Shown here: positions 46,737-55,555 of the stretch, piece by piece
Numbering within the stretch: position 1 is the stretch's first letter
Layout of the letters: the number at the start of each line of letters is the position of its first letter
NCBI RefSeq assembly: GCF_001423185.1
Contig: NZ_LMOB01000003.1
Span: 454,230 to 518,229 of the forward strand
Direction: 5' to 3'
DNA from: Plantibacter sp. Leaf314
Lineage (GTDB): Bacteria; Actinomycetota; Actinomycetes; Actinomycetales; Microbacteriaceae
Length of the DNA: 64,000 nucleotides
The notes under the pieces: generated by a model
What the model saw: only the letters and a program-made list of their open reading frames with translations
Database searches by the model: none
Told to the model about the DNA's origin: nothing
Position numbers and translations under genes: made by a program

Positions 46737-47891
46737 TCATTCCGGTCCTACAGCGGGGGAGTCGAGCGCGGCATTCATCGCGTCTGAGGCGTTCCGCAAG
46801 GTCGTCGGTGCGACGTGCGAGTAGATGTCGGAAGTGATCGCCATGTTGGCGTGGCCGAGTATTTCCATGACCGTGCGCATCTGCACACCTTGGGCCAGCA
46901 GGAGCGACGCGCAGGTGTGACGCATGTCGTGAAACCGGATTCGGCGCACGTTCGCGGCGGCGATCTCCTTGTCGAAGCTCCGGCGGAGGTTGCTCGGCTC
47001 GATGGGGGTACCGGTCCGTGTCGTGAAGACGAGCCCGGAATCGACCCAGGCATCGCCGGCCGCGCGCTGATCCGAGAGTTGGTTCGCGGCTCGAGTTCTG
47101 AGCGCAGCGATAGCTCGAGCCGGTAGGGGCAGCGTCCGCCGCGATCGCGCGGTCTTCGTCGGTCCGATCGAGATCCCTTGACCGGTTCCGGCGCGGTGAG
47201 CAGTCTGTCGGATGCGGAGCTGTGTTCGCTCGGCGTTGATGTCTGCCCAGCGCAGGCCGAGCAGCTCTCCCCGGCGAAGTCCGAGCGTCAGCGCGAGAAC
47301 GTAGAGCTCGGCGAATTGTGAGTCGCGGCTGGACTCCATAAAGGCGGAAGCCTCCTCCGCTGTCCACGGCTCCACTTCCTGGTGCTCGATCTTGGGAGCG
47401 CGGACGAGTGCCGCGACGTTACGCCCGATGTGCTGCTCGCGGGCTGCTTCGGCGAGGATACTGCGGAGCACGGCGTGAGCAAGCCGCACGGTGTGGGCCG
47501 AGACGCCCGTGCGCGCGATGTTGGAGTGCATTTCGCGGACGTGTTGTGGCGTCAGCTGTTCGAGTTTCTTCGTGCTTAGCGATGGGAGCACGTGTTTCTG
47601 CAGAACCCACTCGTAGTTGGCCCTGGTGGTCGGGCGGAGCACGCTCGGTGCGATGTGGGTGAGCCAGTGCTCGGAGTAGGTCTTCACGGTCCAGCCCGAG
47701 ACCGCGGTTGGGACGCCGGCGTCTGTCTGGGTGATGAGGTCGCGGAGCTTGGCGGCGACCTGCGCTTTGGTGTGTCCATAGACGGTGCGGCGCTTTCGCG
47801 CTCCGTTTGCGGCCAGCACGTACGCTGCGCCAGTCCACTGGCCGTCGTCGCGCTTGTAGATCGAGCCCTCGCCGTTTGCGCGCTGACTCAC
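46737..47891 (-). CDS. int: Tyrosine recombinase / integrase
   Basis: 384 aa. An N-terminal SAM-like arm/core-binding domain (VKTYSEHWLTHI...LQKHVLPSL) and catalytic domain with Arg206 (LGLRRGE), Lys246, His321-x-x-Arg324 (FHDMRHTCAS), His347 (LGHANM) and nucleophile Tyr357 (DIYSHV). All catalytic residues are present. Phage/ICE-type integrase of actinobacteria; it should act on the adjacent tRNA-Thr. Overlaps the excisionase gene by 4 bases. Confidence 0.94.
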   Translation of the reverse strand: MSQRANGEGSIYKRDDGQWTGAAYVLAANGARKRRTVYGHTKAQVAAKLRDLITQTDAGVPTAVSGWTVKTYSEHWLTHIAPSVLRPTTRANYEWVLQKHVLPSLSTKKLEQLTPQHVREMHSNIARTGVSAHTVRLAHAVLRSILAEAAREQHIGRNVAALVRAPKIEHQEVEPWTAEEASAFMESSRDSQFAELYVLALTLGLRRGELLGLRWADINAERTQLRIRQTAHRAGTGQGISIGPTKTARSRRTLPLPARAIAALRTRAANQLSDQRAAGDAWVDSGLVFTTRTGTPIEPSNLRRSFDKEIAAANVRRIRFHDMRHTCASLLLAQGVQMRTVMEILGHANMAITSDIYSHVAPTTLRNASDAMNAALDSPAVGPE

Positions 47892-48094
47892 GCCTGGTCT
47901 TCACCTGCGAGCTGCCGAGCAAAGCGGCGCAGTGCGGCGACGGGGATGCGTCTGGCTCGTCCGATCTTGACGCTGGATAGGTGGCCGAGTCTCATGAGGT
48001 CATAGACCGTGGAGCGTCCCACTCCGAGTGATTCTGCTGCCTCTTCGGCGGTGAGCAGGAGCTTGTCGATTGGCATGATGATCCGATCAGTCAT
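47888..48094 (-). CDS. Excisionase-type HTH protein
   Basis: 68 aa from the ATG at 48094 (alternative ATG at 48076; no strong ribosome site for either). LLTAEEAAESLGVGRSTVYDLMRLGHLSSVKIGRARRIPVAALRRFARQL is the MerR-like AlpA/excisionase HTH. Stop overlaps the integrase start (ATGA), the usual xis-int arrangement. The 48095-48367 gap carries no recognisable gene. Confidence 0.85.
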   Translation of the reverse strand: MTDRIIMPIDKLLLTAEEAAESLGVGRSTVYDLMRLGHLSSVKIGRARRIPVAALRRFARQLAGEDQA

Positions 48095-48367
48095 TGGCCG
48101 CCCGAGCGGGCGCCCCGTGACTCCTCTTGTCGGGAGGCTCGGCAAGCGGCGGACCCCGACGGATCGTGCTGTCTTTCGGATCGGCTGGGTCCGTGAGGAG
48201 CGAGCCTCCGCTTTTCTGACGGAGCGCGCGGTGCGGGGTGCTCGAGAGTCGGCTCGGGCAAGCGCCGAAAGGCGGCAATGGCTGACGTCGGCACCGGGGC
48301 ATCGACGAAGCGGTTGCAATCACATCGAGCGGCAACCGAACTGGACGTCGTTGATGTCCGTCAGTCG

Positions 48368-49000
48368 CTAGTGGTGATCGCCGAGACCTTCGGCTGGACG
48401 CGCCTGACCAAGCATGGCCGCCGCAGAGCGACGGAGGATGTGGGCTGTCAGGGGGTCATCGATCTCCCGCATCGCAGCGTGCGCATTCGTGCCGTCAATG
48501 AGCGCTAAGAGCTGCCACGCAGCCTCGCTCGAGTCCTCGACCGTGAAGTCGCCCGCACGCATTCCCTGCTCGATCAGATCACTGAGCAGGCGATGCCATC
48601 GCTCGGATTGCTCGCGCAGTTCTATGCGGAGCTGAGGGTTGCGTCTTGCGACCGCCCAACTCTCAACCCAGACGAACGCGCTGGCCGCGTACTCCGCCTC
48701 CGGCGAAGCCCCGAGCACAGTGTCGAGCTTCTCAACCGGATTCGACAGCGCCGCCAGAGCGTTCGCGGTCTCGGCGTACTCCTCGGAGGCGATCGTCGCA
48801 TACGTCTTTGCAACGAGCTCGTCCAGAGAAAAGTAGTGCGTAACGAGGCCTGCGGCGATGCCTGCACCGGTCGCAACGGACCGTACCGACAACGCACCGA
48901 GCCCCTCGTCGCGAGCGATCTGAACGGCGGCGCGGAGGATCTCAGTGGCCCGTTGTTCGGGCGACAACCTGACACGTACGCGTGAATCCTTCGTTGACAT
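48368..49000 (-). CDS. TetR-family regulator of the agmatine-type cassette
   Basis: 210 aa. EQRATEILRAAVQIARDEGLGALSVRSVATGAGIAAGLVTHYFSLDELVAKTY, then a BetI/YcdC-like C-terminal domain (FVWVESWAVARRNPQLRIELREQ). Divergent from the NCS1 permease gene with a palindrome between. Probably represses the permease operon in response to its substrate; inducer inferred (agmatine or a related amine). Confidence 0.9.
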   Translation of the reverse strand: MSTKDSRVRVRLSPEQRATEILRAAVQIARDEGLGALSVRSVATGAGIAAGLVTHYFSLDELVAKTYATIASEEYAETANALAALSNPVEKLDTVLGASPEAEYAASAFVWVESWAVARRNPQLRIELREQSERWHRLLSDLIEQGMRAGDFTVEDSSEAAWQLLALIDGTNAHAAMREIDDPLTAHILRRSAAAMLGQARPAEGLGDHH

Positions 49001-49027
49001 GCCCCCATAGTCTCACTACGCTCACCT

Positions 49028-49047
49028 TATTGTTCAGCTGTTCAATA
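49028..49047. promoter_or_regulatory. TetR operator
   Basis: TATTGTTCAGCTGTTCAATA, 16 of 20 positions symmetric, in the 65-bp gap between divergent tetR and permease genes, 18 bases upstream of the permease ATG. Confidence 0.65.
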
Positions 49048-49065
49048 GGCGACGGAGGCTTTGAG

Positions 49066-50490
49066 ATGAGCAAGAGCGACATCGGGATCGACACCGCGGG
49101 ACACATCGAGGTCGGCGGGATCGACTACATCGCGGAATCTCAGCGCCATGGACGCCCGCTTGGCCTGTTCGGAATCTGGGCGGCAGCGAACGTGACCTAC
49201 CTCTACATCGTCTACGGCGGGCTCTTAGTCATCCTTGGACTGCAGGTGTGGGAAGCGCTCGTCATCTGCGTCGTCGGAAACCTGTGGTGGTTCGTGGTGG
49301 GATGGGTTGCGGTATCCGGGCCGGCCTCCGGCACCCCGAGCGTGATCATCATGCGAGCCATGTTCGGGCTCCGTGGCAACACGCTGTTCGGTGCCGGGCT
49401 CGGCGCCGCAATCGCGATCCTCTTCGTGATCCTCAACGTCACCTTCGCCGCGCTCGCGTCGAACGCACTCCTCACCGCGCTCGGTCTCGACGTCACACCG
49501 GTGGGTTCCTTCTTCCTACTGCTTGCCGTGGCCGCACTCAGCCTCACGCTGAGCGTGTTCGGCCATGCGACGATCGAACGCCTGAGTCCATACATTTCCG
49601 GCGCCGTGGGCGCGTGTTTCCTGCTCGCCGGAGTGTATGTGCTCAAGGCCGCGGATTGGGGCTTCCAGTCACCCGCACTCGGTGGGTGGGAGCGCACTGC
49701 GCTATGGCTCGTGGGATTGACGATCATCGCTTCTGGACCGCTCTCCTGGGGAACCAGCGCCGACTTCTCCCGGTATCTCCCGACACGAAGCTCGAGCAGG
49801 GGCGTGGTCATCTGGACGGCGCTCGGCGGCATCATCCCGTCTGTGCTCCTCGGAGCACTGGGCGTCGTCGCAGCAACCTGCATCGACATGAACGATCCCC
49901 AGACCGCCATCGCAGCGATCCTGCCGACATACTTCTACCCGGTGTTCCTCGCAGCAGTGATCGTTGGGAGCATCGCGAACAACGCCCTCACCGCATACTC
50001 CGCGGGTCTCTACGTGCAGACCTTCGCTCCTCGTATGCGCCGTTGGGTGATTGTGTTGCTCGTCGGAATCGTCTGCGTGGTCGCGGCGGCCTACCTCGTC
50101 TTCCTGGCCCCTGATCTCCTCGAGACCCTGAACTACCTCATCGAGATCTCGGTGGCAGTGATGGGCCCGCTCCTCGCCGTGTACGCGATCGATATCGTTC
50201 TGCGACGGAACCGGTACAACGGACTCGAGCTGAGCCGGACCGATCCTGACAGCCCGTTCTGGTTCCGCGGAGGATGGTCCCTACCGGGCACGGCGGCCAT
50301 GCTGATCGCCACCACCGTGGCACTGCTGATGGTCAACACCACCCTGTACATCGGTCCGATCGCGGCGGCTCTGGACGGCGCGGACCTGTCCTCCATCGCC
50401 GGGCCGACTCTTGCAGCAGTGATTTACTCGACGCTCTGGACGCACGAAGACCGATCCGCCAAGCACGACGCGCTCGGAGCCACCGCGTGA
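49066..50490 (+). CDS. NCS1-family permease (purine-cytosine permease-like)
   Basis: 474 aa from the ATG at 49066 (GGAGG upstream). Twelve hydrophobic segments; the NCS1 signature appears in GASTS-like FGIWAAANVTYLYIVYGG and SWGTSADFSRYLPTRSS. Family members carry cytosine, purines, hydantoins or allantoin with Na+ or H+. Here the downstream genes suggest agmatine or a carbamoyl amine as substrate (inferred from context). Stop overlaps the next GTG. Confidence 0.9.
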   Translation: MSKSDIGIDTAGHIEVGGIDYIAESQRHGRPLGLFGIWAAANVTYLYIVYGGLLVILGLQVWEALVICVVGNLWWFVVGWVAVSGPASGTPSVIIMRAMFGLRGNTLFGAGLGAAIAILFVILNVTFAALASNALLTALGLDVTPVGSFFLLLAVAALSLTLSVFGHATIERLSPYISGAVGACFLLAGVYVLKAADWGFQSPALGGWERTALWLVGLTIIASGPLSWGTSADFSRYLPTRSSSRGVVIWTALGGIIPSVLLGALGVVAATCIDMNDPQTAIAAILPTYFYPVFLAAVIVGSIANNALTAYSAGLYVQTFAPRMRRWVIVLLVGIVCVVAAAYLVFLAPDLLETLNYLIEISVAVMGPLLAVYAIDIVLRRNRYNGLELSRTDPDSPFWFRGGWSLPGTAAMLIATTVALLMVNTTLYIGPIAAALDGADLSSIAGPTLAAVIYSTLWTHEDRSAKHDALGATA

Positions 50491-51251
50491 GCCTTCCTGT
50501 CGTCGACCACTGGTTCCGTATGCGCGACGTCGCGCCGGGACTGATACAAATCGACGAACCCTACGCGCACGAATTCGTCCGGGGCAACATCTGGTGGCGG
50601 CAAGGTCACGACCGCGACCTCATCGTCGACACCGGTCTCGGTGTCGGCTCGCTGAAGCAGGCACTCGAAGCGGAATCGCACGCTCAAGGTCGTCTGTGGC
50701 GAGAACCGATCGTCGTCCTCACGCACGGCCACCTCGACCACGCGGGTGGAGCTGCCGAATTCGACGACGTTCGCGCGCACCCCGGGGATACTCCTGCAGC
50801 CGTCACCTCGCTTCACGCCCCTACGTTCGCACGACAACTCGGCGCCCCTTCAGACCCGTCGATGCCCAGCGACATGTTCGTCACAGCTTCGCCTCGCACC
50901 GGGTGGGATCCTGCCGTCCATGATGTCGGCGAGATCACCGTGACCGCCGTCGAGGACGGCGACGTGATCGATCTCGGCGACCGGCAGTACGAAGTACTCC
51001 ACCTTCCCGGACACACCCCGGGTAGCCTCGCACTCGTCGACCGGGCAAACCGCGAACTGATCTCAGGAGACGCGGTCTACGACGACTACCTCCTAGACGG
51101 TCTCCACGAGTCAAACCAAGACGACTACCGCGTCTCGATGAAGCTCCTGGCGGCGCTCGAGGTCGATGTCGTCAGGCCAGGCCACGGCGCATCATTCGAT
51201 CGCTACGTGCTCGACCGCATCGCGCGGGCGTACCTGGCCGGAGGACCGTGA
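50487..51251 (+). CDS. MBL-fold metallo-hydrolase
   Basis: 254 aa from the GTG overlapping the permease stop. Metal-binding LTHGHLDHAGG (HxHxDH), a second-shell LHLPGHTPGS and SGDAVYDD motif; C-terminal His in RPGHGASFD. Cytoplasmic. A recurring companion of NCS1 permease/agmatine cassettes in actinobacteria by my recollection; role unknown. Confidence 0.88.
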   Translation: MSLPVVDHWFRMRDVAPGLIQIDEPYAHEFVRGNIWWRQGHDRDLIVDTGLGVGSLKQALEAESHAQGRLWREPIVVLTHGHLDHAGGAAEFDDVRAHPGDTPAAVTSLHAPTFARQLGAPSDPSMPSDMFVTASPRTGWDPAVHDVGEITVTAVEDGDVIDLGDRQYEVLHLPGHTPGSLALVDRANRELISGDAVYDDYLLDGLHESNQDDYRVSMKLLAALEVDVVRPGHGASFDRYVLDRIARAYLAGGP

Positions 51252-51309
51252 TGCCGCATCTCCCCTCGCGCTCGTACCGCCCTCGAGCGTTCCTCGGACG
51301 GACCACACC

Positions 51310-52329
51310 ATGAACACCTTCACCCTCCGCAGCACCAACGGAGTCCCCGCGTCTCCCGCCCGGGTCGATGCTGGCGACCGCTTCCCGCTCCGCGTCGCGG
51401 TCGTCCAACACGCCTGGAACCCGGACCGGGACGAGCTCGTCGCCGACCTCGACGCGGCTATCGGGATGGCAGCCGGAGCCGGGGCCCGCATCGTCTTTCT
51501 GCCGGAGCTCACCCTCAGCCGCTATCCGGCGGACGAGCTTCCGATGGGCCGTGCGGACGTCACGGCGGAGTCTCTGTTCGACGGTTCTACAGTGACGTTC
51601 GCCCGCGCGGCCGCGGCCCACCACAACGTCTTCGTCCACGCCTCGTTGTACGAGGCCACCGGCGACGTCACCGGTCGAGGCTTTGACACCGCGGTGATCG
51701 TCGCACCTGACGGCTCACTCGTCGCCCGGACGAGCAAGCTACACATCCCTGTGACCGCGGGATACTACGAGGACCAGTACTTCCGCGAAGCACCGGCCGC
51801 AGGACGTGAGGGTACCGGCGGAGATGGCACCGGTCAGACGACGCCCTACCCTGTCTACACGCTGGACACGCTCGACGGGGCACGCATCGGACTGCCTACC
51901 TGCTGGGACGAGTGGTTCCCCGAAGTCGCCCGCGCCTACTCGCTCGGCGGTGCCAATATTGTCGTCTATCCGACAGCGATCGGGTCCGAGCCCGATCACC
52001 CCGACTTCGATACCAGACCGCTCTGGGAGCAAGTGATTGTCGGTAACGGGATCGCGAACGGTCTGTTCATGGTCGTGCCGAACCGCACGGGCTCGGAGAC
52101 GCGCTCTGATGGCAGTGCAGGCAACACGTTCTACGGCTCGTCATTCATCAGCGACCCTTACGGTTGTATCCTGGCGAGCGCCGGACGGGACGAGCAGGTC
52201 GTCCTCGTCGCGGACCTGGAGCTCGAGCAGCGACACGACTGGCTGAACCTGTTTCCCTTCCTCCGCACCCGTCGGCCCGACACATACGGTGCGCTTGTCG
52301 AGCCGGTCAATGCAGAGGCCTCCGTATGA
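51310..52329 (+). CDS. aguB: N-carbamoylputrescine amidase-type carbon-nitrogen hydrolase
   Basis: 339 aa from the ATG at 51310. Nitrilase-superfamily triad: Glu in FLPELTLSRYP, Lys in TSKLHIP, Cys in LPTCWDEWFPE. The CWDEWFPE form and the adjacency to an agmatine deiminase relic point to N-carbamoylputrescine to putrescine, CO2 and ammonia. Stop overlaps the aguA relic start (ATGA). There are 58 unexplained bases between the MBL stop and this start. Confidence 0.85.
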   Translation: MNTFTLRSTNGVPASPARVDAGDRFPLRVAVVQHAWNPDRDELVADLDAAIGMAAGAGARIVFLPELTLSRYPADELPMGRADVTAESLFDGSTVTFARAAAAHHNVFVHASLYEATGDVTGRGFDTAVIVAPDGSLVARTSKLHIPVTAGYYEDQYFREAPAAGREGTGGDGTGQTTPYPVYTLDTLDGARIGLPTCWDEWFPEVARAYSLGGANIVVYPTAIGSEPDHPDFDTRPLWEQVIVGNGIANGLFMVVPNRTGSETRSDGSAGNTFYGSSFISDPYGCILASAGRDEQVVLVADLELEQRHDWLNLFPFLRTRRPDTYGALVEPVNAEASV

Positions 52330-52665
52330 GCTGGACGATGCGACCCGAGAGGGCACCACACGAACGCACGTGGATGGCCTGGCCGACGAGCGGCTACACC
52401 GTCGGCGACACCATGGAAGCAGCTGAAGAGGCCCGACAGACCTGGGCTGCGGTCGCCAACGCCATCGTCGCCTTCGAGCCTGTGACCGTCGTCGTTGATC
52501 CTCGCGACATCGATATGCTCGTTCGGCGACACCCGTGATGACGAAGCTGCAGCCATCCTCGCGGCCGCATACCCAGGACGGACCGTCGTTCAGGTCGATG
52601 GACGGCCGCTCTTCGCCAGAGGCGGTGGCATTCACTGCACCACCCAACAACTACCAGCCCTCTAG
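52326..52665 (+). pseudogene. aguA: Agmatine deiminase, internally deleted
   Basis: The first about 70 codons read MSWTMRPERAPHERTWMAWPTSGYTVGDT...VVVDPRD, a normal agmatine deiminase N-terminus. From about 52524 the other frame encodes FGDTRDDEAAAILAAAYPGRTVVQVDGR..FARGGGIHCTTQQLPAL*, the normal C-terminus including the catalytic Cys block (GGGIHC). The centre, roughly 230 residues of a protein of about 340, is missing and the frames do not match. The product would be inactive. Confidence 0.9.
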
Positions 52666-52714
52666 CCGCAATGGGCGGCGTACCAGTGACGGACTCGTGA
52701 TCCGCAGATAGCTC

Positions 52715-52750
52715 GAAGCGCCCGATGAGGAATTCCTCAACGGGCGCTTC
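52715..52750. terminator. Hairpin between aguA relic and SDR gene
   Basis: GAAGCGCCCGATGAGG with its mirror CCTCAACGGGCGCTTC, a 15-16-bp near-perfect stem between convergent units. No long T tract. Confidence 0.6.
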
Positions 52751-52850
52751 GGCTTGAGCCGCTCTGACGACAGGTCCCACCACGTGGTCGTCGTTCTGCC
52801 GACGTCGGGTCTCGGACAGCCGCGATTCCGACGGTGGGCGCGACGTGCGC

Positions 52851-53606
52851 CTACTGTGCCAGGTAGCCGCCGTCGACGGGGTAGTACGAGCCGGTGACGA
52901 AGCTTGCAGCATCGCTTGCGAGGAAGGCGATCACGGCTGCCACCTCGTCGGCCTTACCGAGTCGTCCGATCGGGTGCTTGCTCTCCGTGTATCGAAGCGC
53001 ATCGGCGTCCATCTTGCCTTCGACGAACGGGGTGAGGATGAAGCCAGGACCGACAGCGTTGATGCGAACGCCCTGCGCGGCGTAGTCGAGCGCGGCGGCT
53101 CTGGTGAGTCCCAAGACGGCGTGCTTTGAGGTGATGTATGCGCTGGACATGGCAACGCCGATGCTGGAGCCGATGGAGGCGGTGTTGACGATCGCGCCCC
53201 CGCCGTTCGCGACCAGCGCTGGCAGTTGGGCCCGCATCCCGTTCATCACCCCGGTGACGTTGACTGCGAGGACGTCATCCCAGGTCTGCGCGGGATACTC
53301 GGCGGCTTGAGCAACTGATCCACCAACCCCTGCATTGTTGATGGCGATACCGAGCGGTGCGAGCTCGCTAGCCTTGCGCACGGCCTCGAAGGCGTGCTCC
53401 GGGTCGGTGACATCTCCGACCAGACCCACGGCAGAGCCGCCGGCAGCGATGATCTCATCGACCACGGTGTGGAGGAGTTCGGCGTTGATGTCAGTGACAA
53501 GAACGGACGCTCCGTTCGCGGCAAGCAAGTGAGCAGCGGCCCGGCCAATGCCGGATGCGCCTCCTGTCACGATTGCGGAACGGTTGGCGACGTCGTATGC
53601 GGCCAT
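52851..53606 (-). CDS. Short-chain dehydrogenase/reductase (classical)
   Basis: 251 aa. Cofactor site TGGASGIGRAA (15-25), DVTD, NNAGVGG, catalytic S-Y-K: NTASIGSSIG, SAYITSKHAV; C-terminal GSYYPVDGGYLAQ. NAD(P)-dependent oxidoreductase; Asp39 after beta-2 (LVTDIN) favours NAD. The alcohol/ketone substrate is unknown. RBS AAAGAAG. Confidence 0.92.
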   Translation of the reverse strand: MAAYDVANRSAIVTGGASGIGRAAAHLLAANGASVLVTDINAELLHTVVDEIIAAGGSAVGLVGDVTDPEHAFEAVRKASELAPLGIAINNAGVGGSVAQAAEYPAQTWDDVLAVNVTGVMNGMRAQLPALVANGGGAIVNTASIGSSIGVAMSSAYITSKHAVLGLTRAAALDYAAQGVRINAVGPGFILTPFVEGKMDADALRYTESKHPIGRLGKADEVAAVIAFLASDAASFVTGSYYPVDGGYLAQ

Positions 53607-53713
53607 GATGTGCTTCTTTCTCTAGGGGTGATTTGCGTGTCAAATGGAGGTCTGCGTGAACGAACTGCCCACGATCGTTGGAAAGAAGGCGTCTGTTCTT
53701 CGGGATTGAGTCG

Positions 53714-54628
53714 TTATACGGGAAAGGTGACGCCAGTGAGTTCCTCGGACACGGACCACAGTCGGCGCTGTGTCGTCAGGTCGTAGGAGGCGGCGCTTGA
53801 CGTGACCAGATGAGGGTGTCCGCGGGTCTCACGCATGCGGTCGGGGCCGTAGTACTGGCCGCCGAGCACGCTTGCATCAGTCGCGGCACGCAGAGTGGGT
53901 AGTGCGCCTCCAGCAGCGCTCTGAGCAAGCAAAGGCTTGACGGCGGCCGAGGCGACTCGCGCGAAAGCGGGCAAGTTCTGGGTCAGCTCGGTTGAAGCGT
54001 TGCCCGGGTGGGCGGCAACGGCGATGGTGCTGCCCCGTTCGGCGAGGCGGCGCTGTAGCTCGTAGGTGAACATCAGGTTCGCCAGCTTGGCCTGACCGTA
54101 GGCGGCGACCCGGTCGTAGGTGCGGTCCCACTGCAGGTCGTCGAAGTAGATGTCCGCTCGAATGCGGTGGCCGTAGCTGCTGACCGTCACCACGCGGGAG
54201 CCCGGCACGGGCAGGAGGTGGTCGAGCAGTAGACCGGTCAACGCGAAGTGGCCGAGGTGATTGACGCCGAACTGCAGGTCGAATCCGTCGGTCGTCTTCT
54301 GCTGCGGTGTGTACATCACGCCAGCGTTGTTGATGAGTAGATCGATCCGCGGGTGTGCAGACCGGAGCTCGGCGGCCGCTGCGTGCACGGATGCCAGGGA
54401 GCCCAGATCCAGCTTTTGCACCGTGACGCGGGCGTCGCGCACCTGGTCGGCGATCCTCGCCGCAGCTTCCTGGCCCTTGTTGATGTCGCGGACGGCGAGG
54501 ACGACGGCCGAGCCGTGGTCGGCGAGGGCACGGGCTGTTTCGAATCCCAGCCCGCTGCTGGCTCCGGTGATGACGGCGACCCGTCCGTCCTGGCGAGGAA
54601 TGTCGTTCGTGGTCCATGGGGTGGTCAC
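53714..54628 (-). CDS. SDR family oxidoreductase (WWOX/retinol dehydrogenase-like)
   Basis: 304 aa. TGASSGLGFETARALADHGSAVVLAVRD (20-47), NNAGVM, YGQAKLANLMFTYELQRRL for the YxxxK. The C-terminal portion is longer than classical SDRs, as in atypical light-dependent-protochlorophyllide-reductase-like proteins of Actinobacteria. Divergent from TetR with a 15-bp palindrome between, so probably its target. Confidence 0.9.
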   Translation of the reverse strand: MTTPWTTNDIPRQDGRVAVITGASSGLGFETARALADHGSAVVLAVRDINKGQEAAARIADQVRDARVTVQKLDLGSLASVHAAAAELRSAHPRIDLLINNAGVMYTPQQKTTDGFDLQFGVNHLGHFALTGLLLDHLLPVPGSRVVTVSSYGHRIRADIYFDDLQWDRTYDRVAAYGQAKLANLMFTYELQRRLAERGSTIAVAAHPGNASTELTQNLPAFARVASAAVKPLLAQSAAGGALPTLRAATDASVLGGQYYGPDRMRETRGHPHLVTSSAASYDLTTQRRLWSVSEELTGVTFPV

Positions 54629-54684
54629 GGGGTAGCTCCGATGTTTCGTAGTCGATGGGTTGTGTTGCCACTATAGGACACAGA

Positions 54685-54699
54685 TGGCACTCAGTGCCA
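54685..54699. promoter_or_regulatory. TetR operator (perfect 15-bp palindrome)
   Basis: TGGCACT-C-AGTGCCA in the 102-bp gap between divergent SDR and tetR genes. TATAGT on the minus strand (about 54670-54675) is a candidate SDR -10, and TAGGGT (54718-54723) lies seven bases before the tetR ATG, so the operator sits between both promoters. Confidence 0.8.
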
Positions 54700-54730
54700 C
54701 ACATGCCGATGTGACGATAGGGTGGTACAC

Positions 54731-55330
54731 ATGACCGAGTCCACTCCCATCCCCGTGCGTGAACGAGCGCGACGGGCAATGCGTGCCGAGCTGGCGATGC
54801 TGGCCCAGGACCTGTTTGCAGCCAAGGGCTACGAGCAGACGACGATCGACGACCTGGTCGCTGCTGCCGGCATCTCCAGGCGCACGTTCTTTCGCTACTT
54901 CACCTCGAAAGAGGACCTCATGCTGGGCAAGTACGACGCCTGGTCGCAGATGCTCGGTGAGGCGCTCGCTGCGCGGCCCGCTGAGGAGCCGATCTGGGAA
55001 TCGCTGCGGCGGTCGTTCGACGTCGTGGTCGAGCACTTCGAAGACGCGACACTGGCGGAGCGGGCACTCGCGATCGAGTTGATCATCCACGACAACCCCG
55101 CCTTGAGCGCGGGGGAACTCGAGAGGATCTCGCGCGTTCAGGGCGATCTTGCCGAGCTGGTGGGGGAGCGCATCGGCCATCGACCGGGCACCGACCCGCG
55201 CGCGACGGTCATCGCCGGCGCGGCCCTGACCTGCGTGGTCGCCGCGAAAGACCTCTGGATGACCACCGACCGGGGTCGGCCGTTCGGAGTGTTGCTCGAC
55301 GAGGCGATGGGGTCGCTCAAGCCAATCTGA
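54731..55330 (+). CDS. TetR-family regulator, divergent from SDR
   Basis: 199 aa from the ATG at 54731; an upstream GTG (54722) would put three residues more and is less likely. RRAMRAELAMLAQDLFAAKGYEQTTIDDLVAAAGISRRTFFRYFTSKEDLMLGKYD is a clear HTH. C-terminal domain of AcrR type 17-like class. Probably autoregulates and represses the SDR. Confidence 0.91.
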   Translation: MTESTPIPVRERARRAMRAELAMLAQDLFAAKGYEQTTIDDLVAAAGISRRTFFRYFTSKEDLMLGKYDAWSQMLGEALAARPAEEPIWESLRRSFDVVVEHFEDATLAERALAIELIIHDNPALSAGELERISRVQGDLAELVGERIGHRPGTDPRATVIAGAALTCVVAAKDLWMTTDRGRPFGVLLDEAMGSLKPI

Positions 55331-55502
55331 ACGCCATCGTTCCAGCGGAGCGGCTGATACCGACGCGGCGCGTCTCAGACGCTCGCGGGAGCGGCCGGTC
55401 CTGCGCTTTCTGCGAACAGGTCGTGATTGCCGCTGGAAGCCGTGGTCGAACGATGACGTCGACGTCGCCTGTGGCCTCGGTGCGACTCATGCGTCGAATC
55501 CC

Positions 55503-55550
55503 ACCTCGCCGACCGCGGCCGCGAGCATTCGCGGCCTCGGTCGGCGAGGT
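55503..55550. terminator. Large bidirectional hairpin terminator
   Basis: ACCTCGCCGACCG...CGGTCGGCGAGGT with inner CGGCCGCG/CGCGGCC, between convergent tetR and GH2 genes. The rest of 55331-55502 shows no gene. Confidence 0.75.
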
Positions 55551-55555
55551 CGTGT

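Noticed and set aside
48095..48367. Possible gene between excisionase and TetR
   Set aside because: Open frames in the gap have no ribosome site or recognisable sequence; the frame upstream of the excisionase HTH is Arg/Ser-rich shadow.
51248..51309. Earlier start for the N-carbamoylputrescine amidase overlapping the MBL stop
   Set aside because: The GTG/ATG at 51248-51253 are not in the amidase frame; the ATG at 51310 is the first plausible in-frame start.
55331..55555. Possible small gene after TetR
   Set aside because: No frame with start and ribosome site; most of it is a terminator hairpin.
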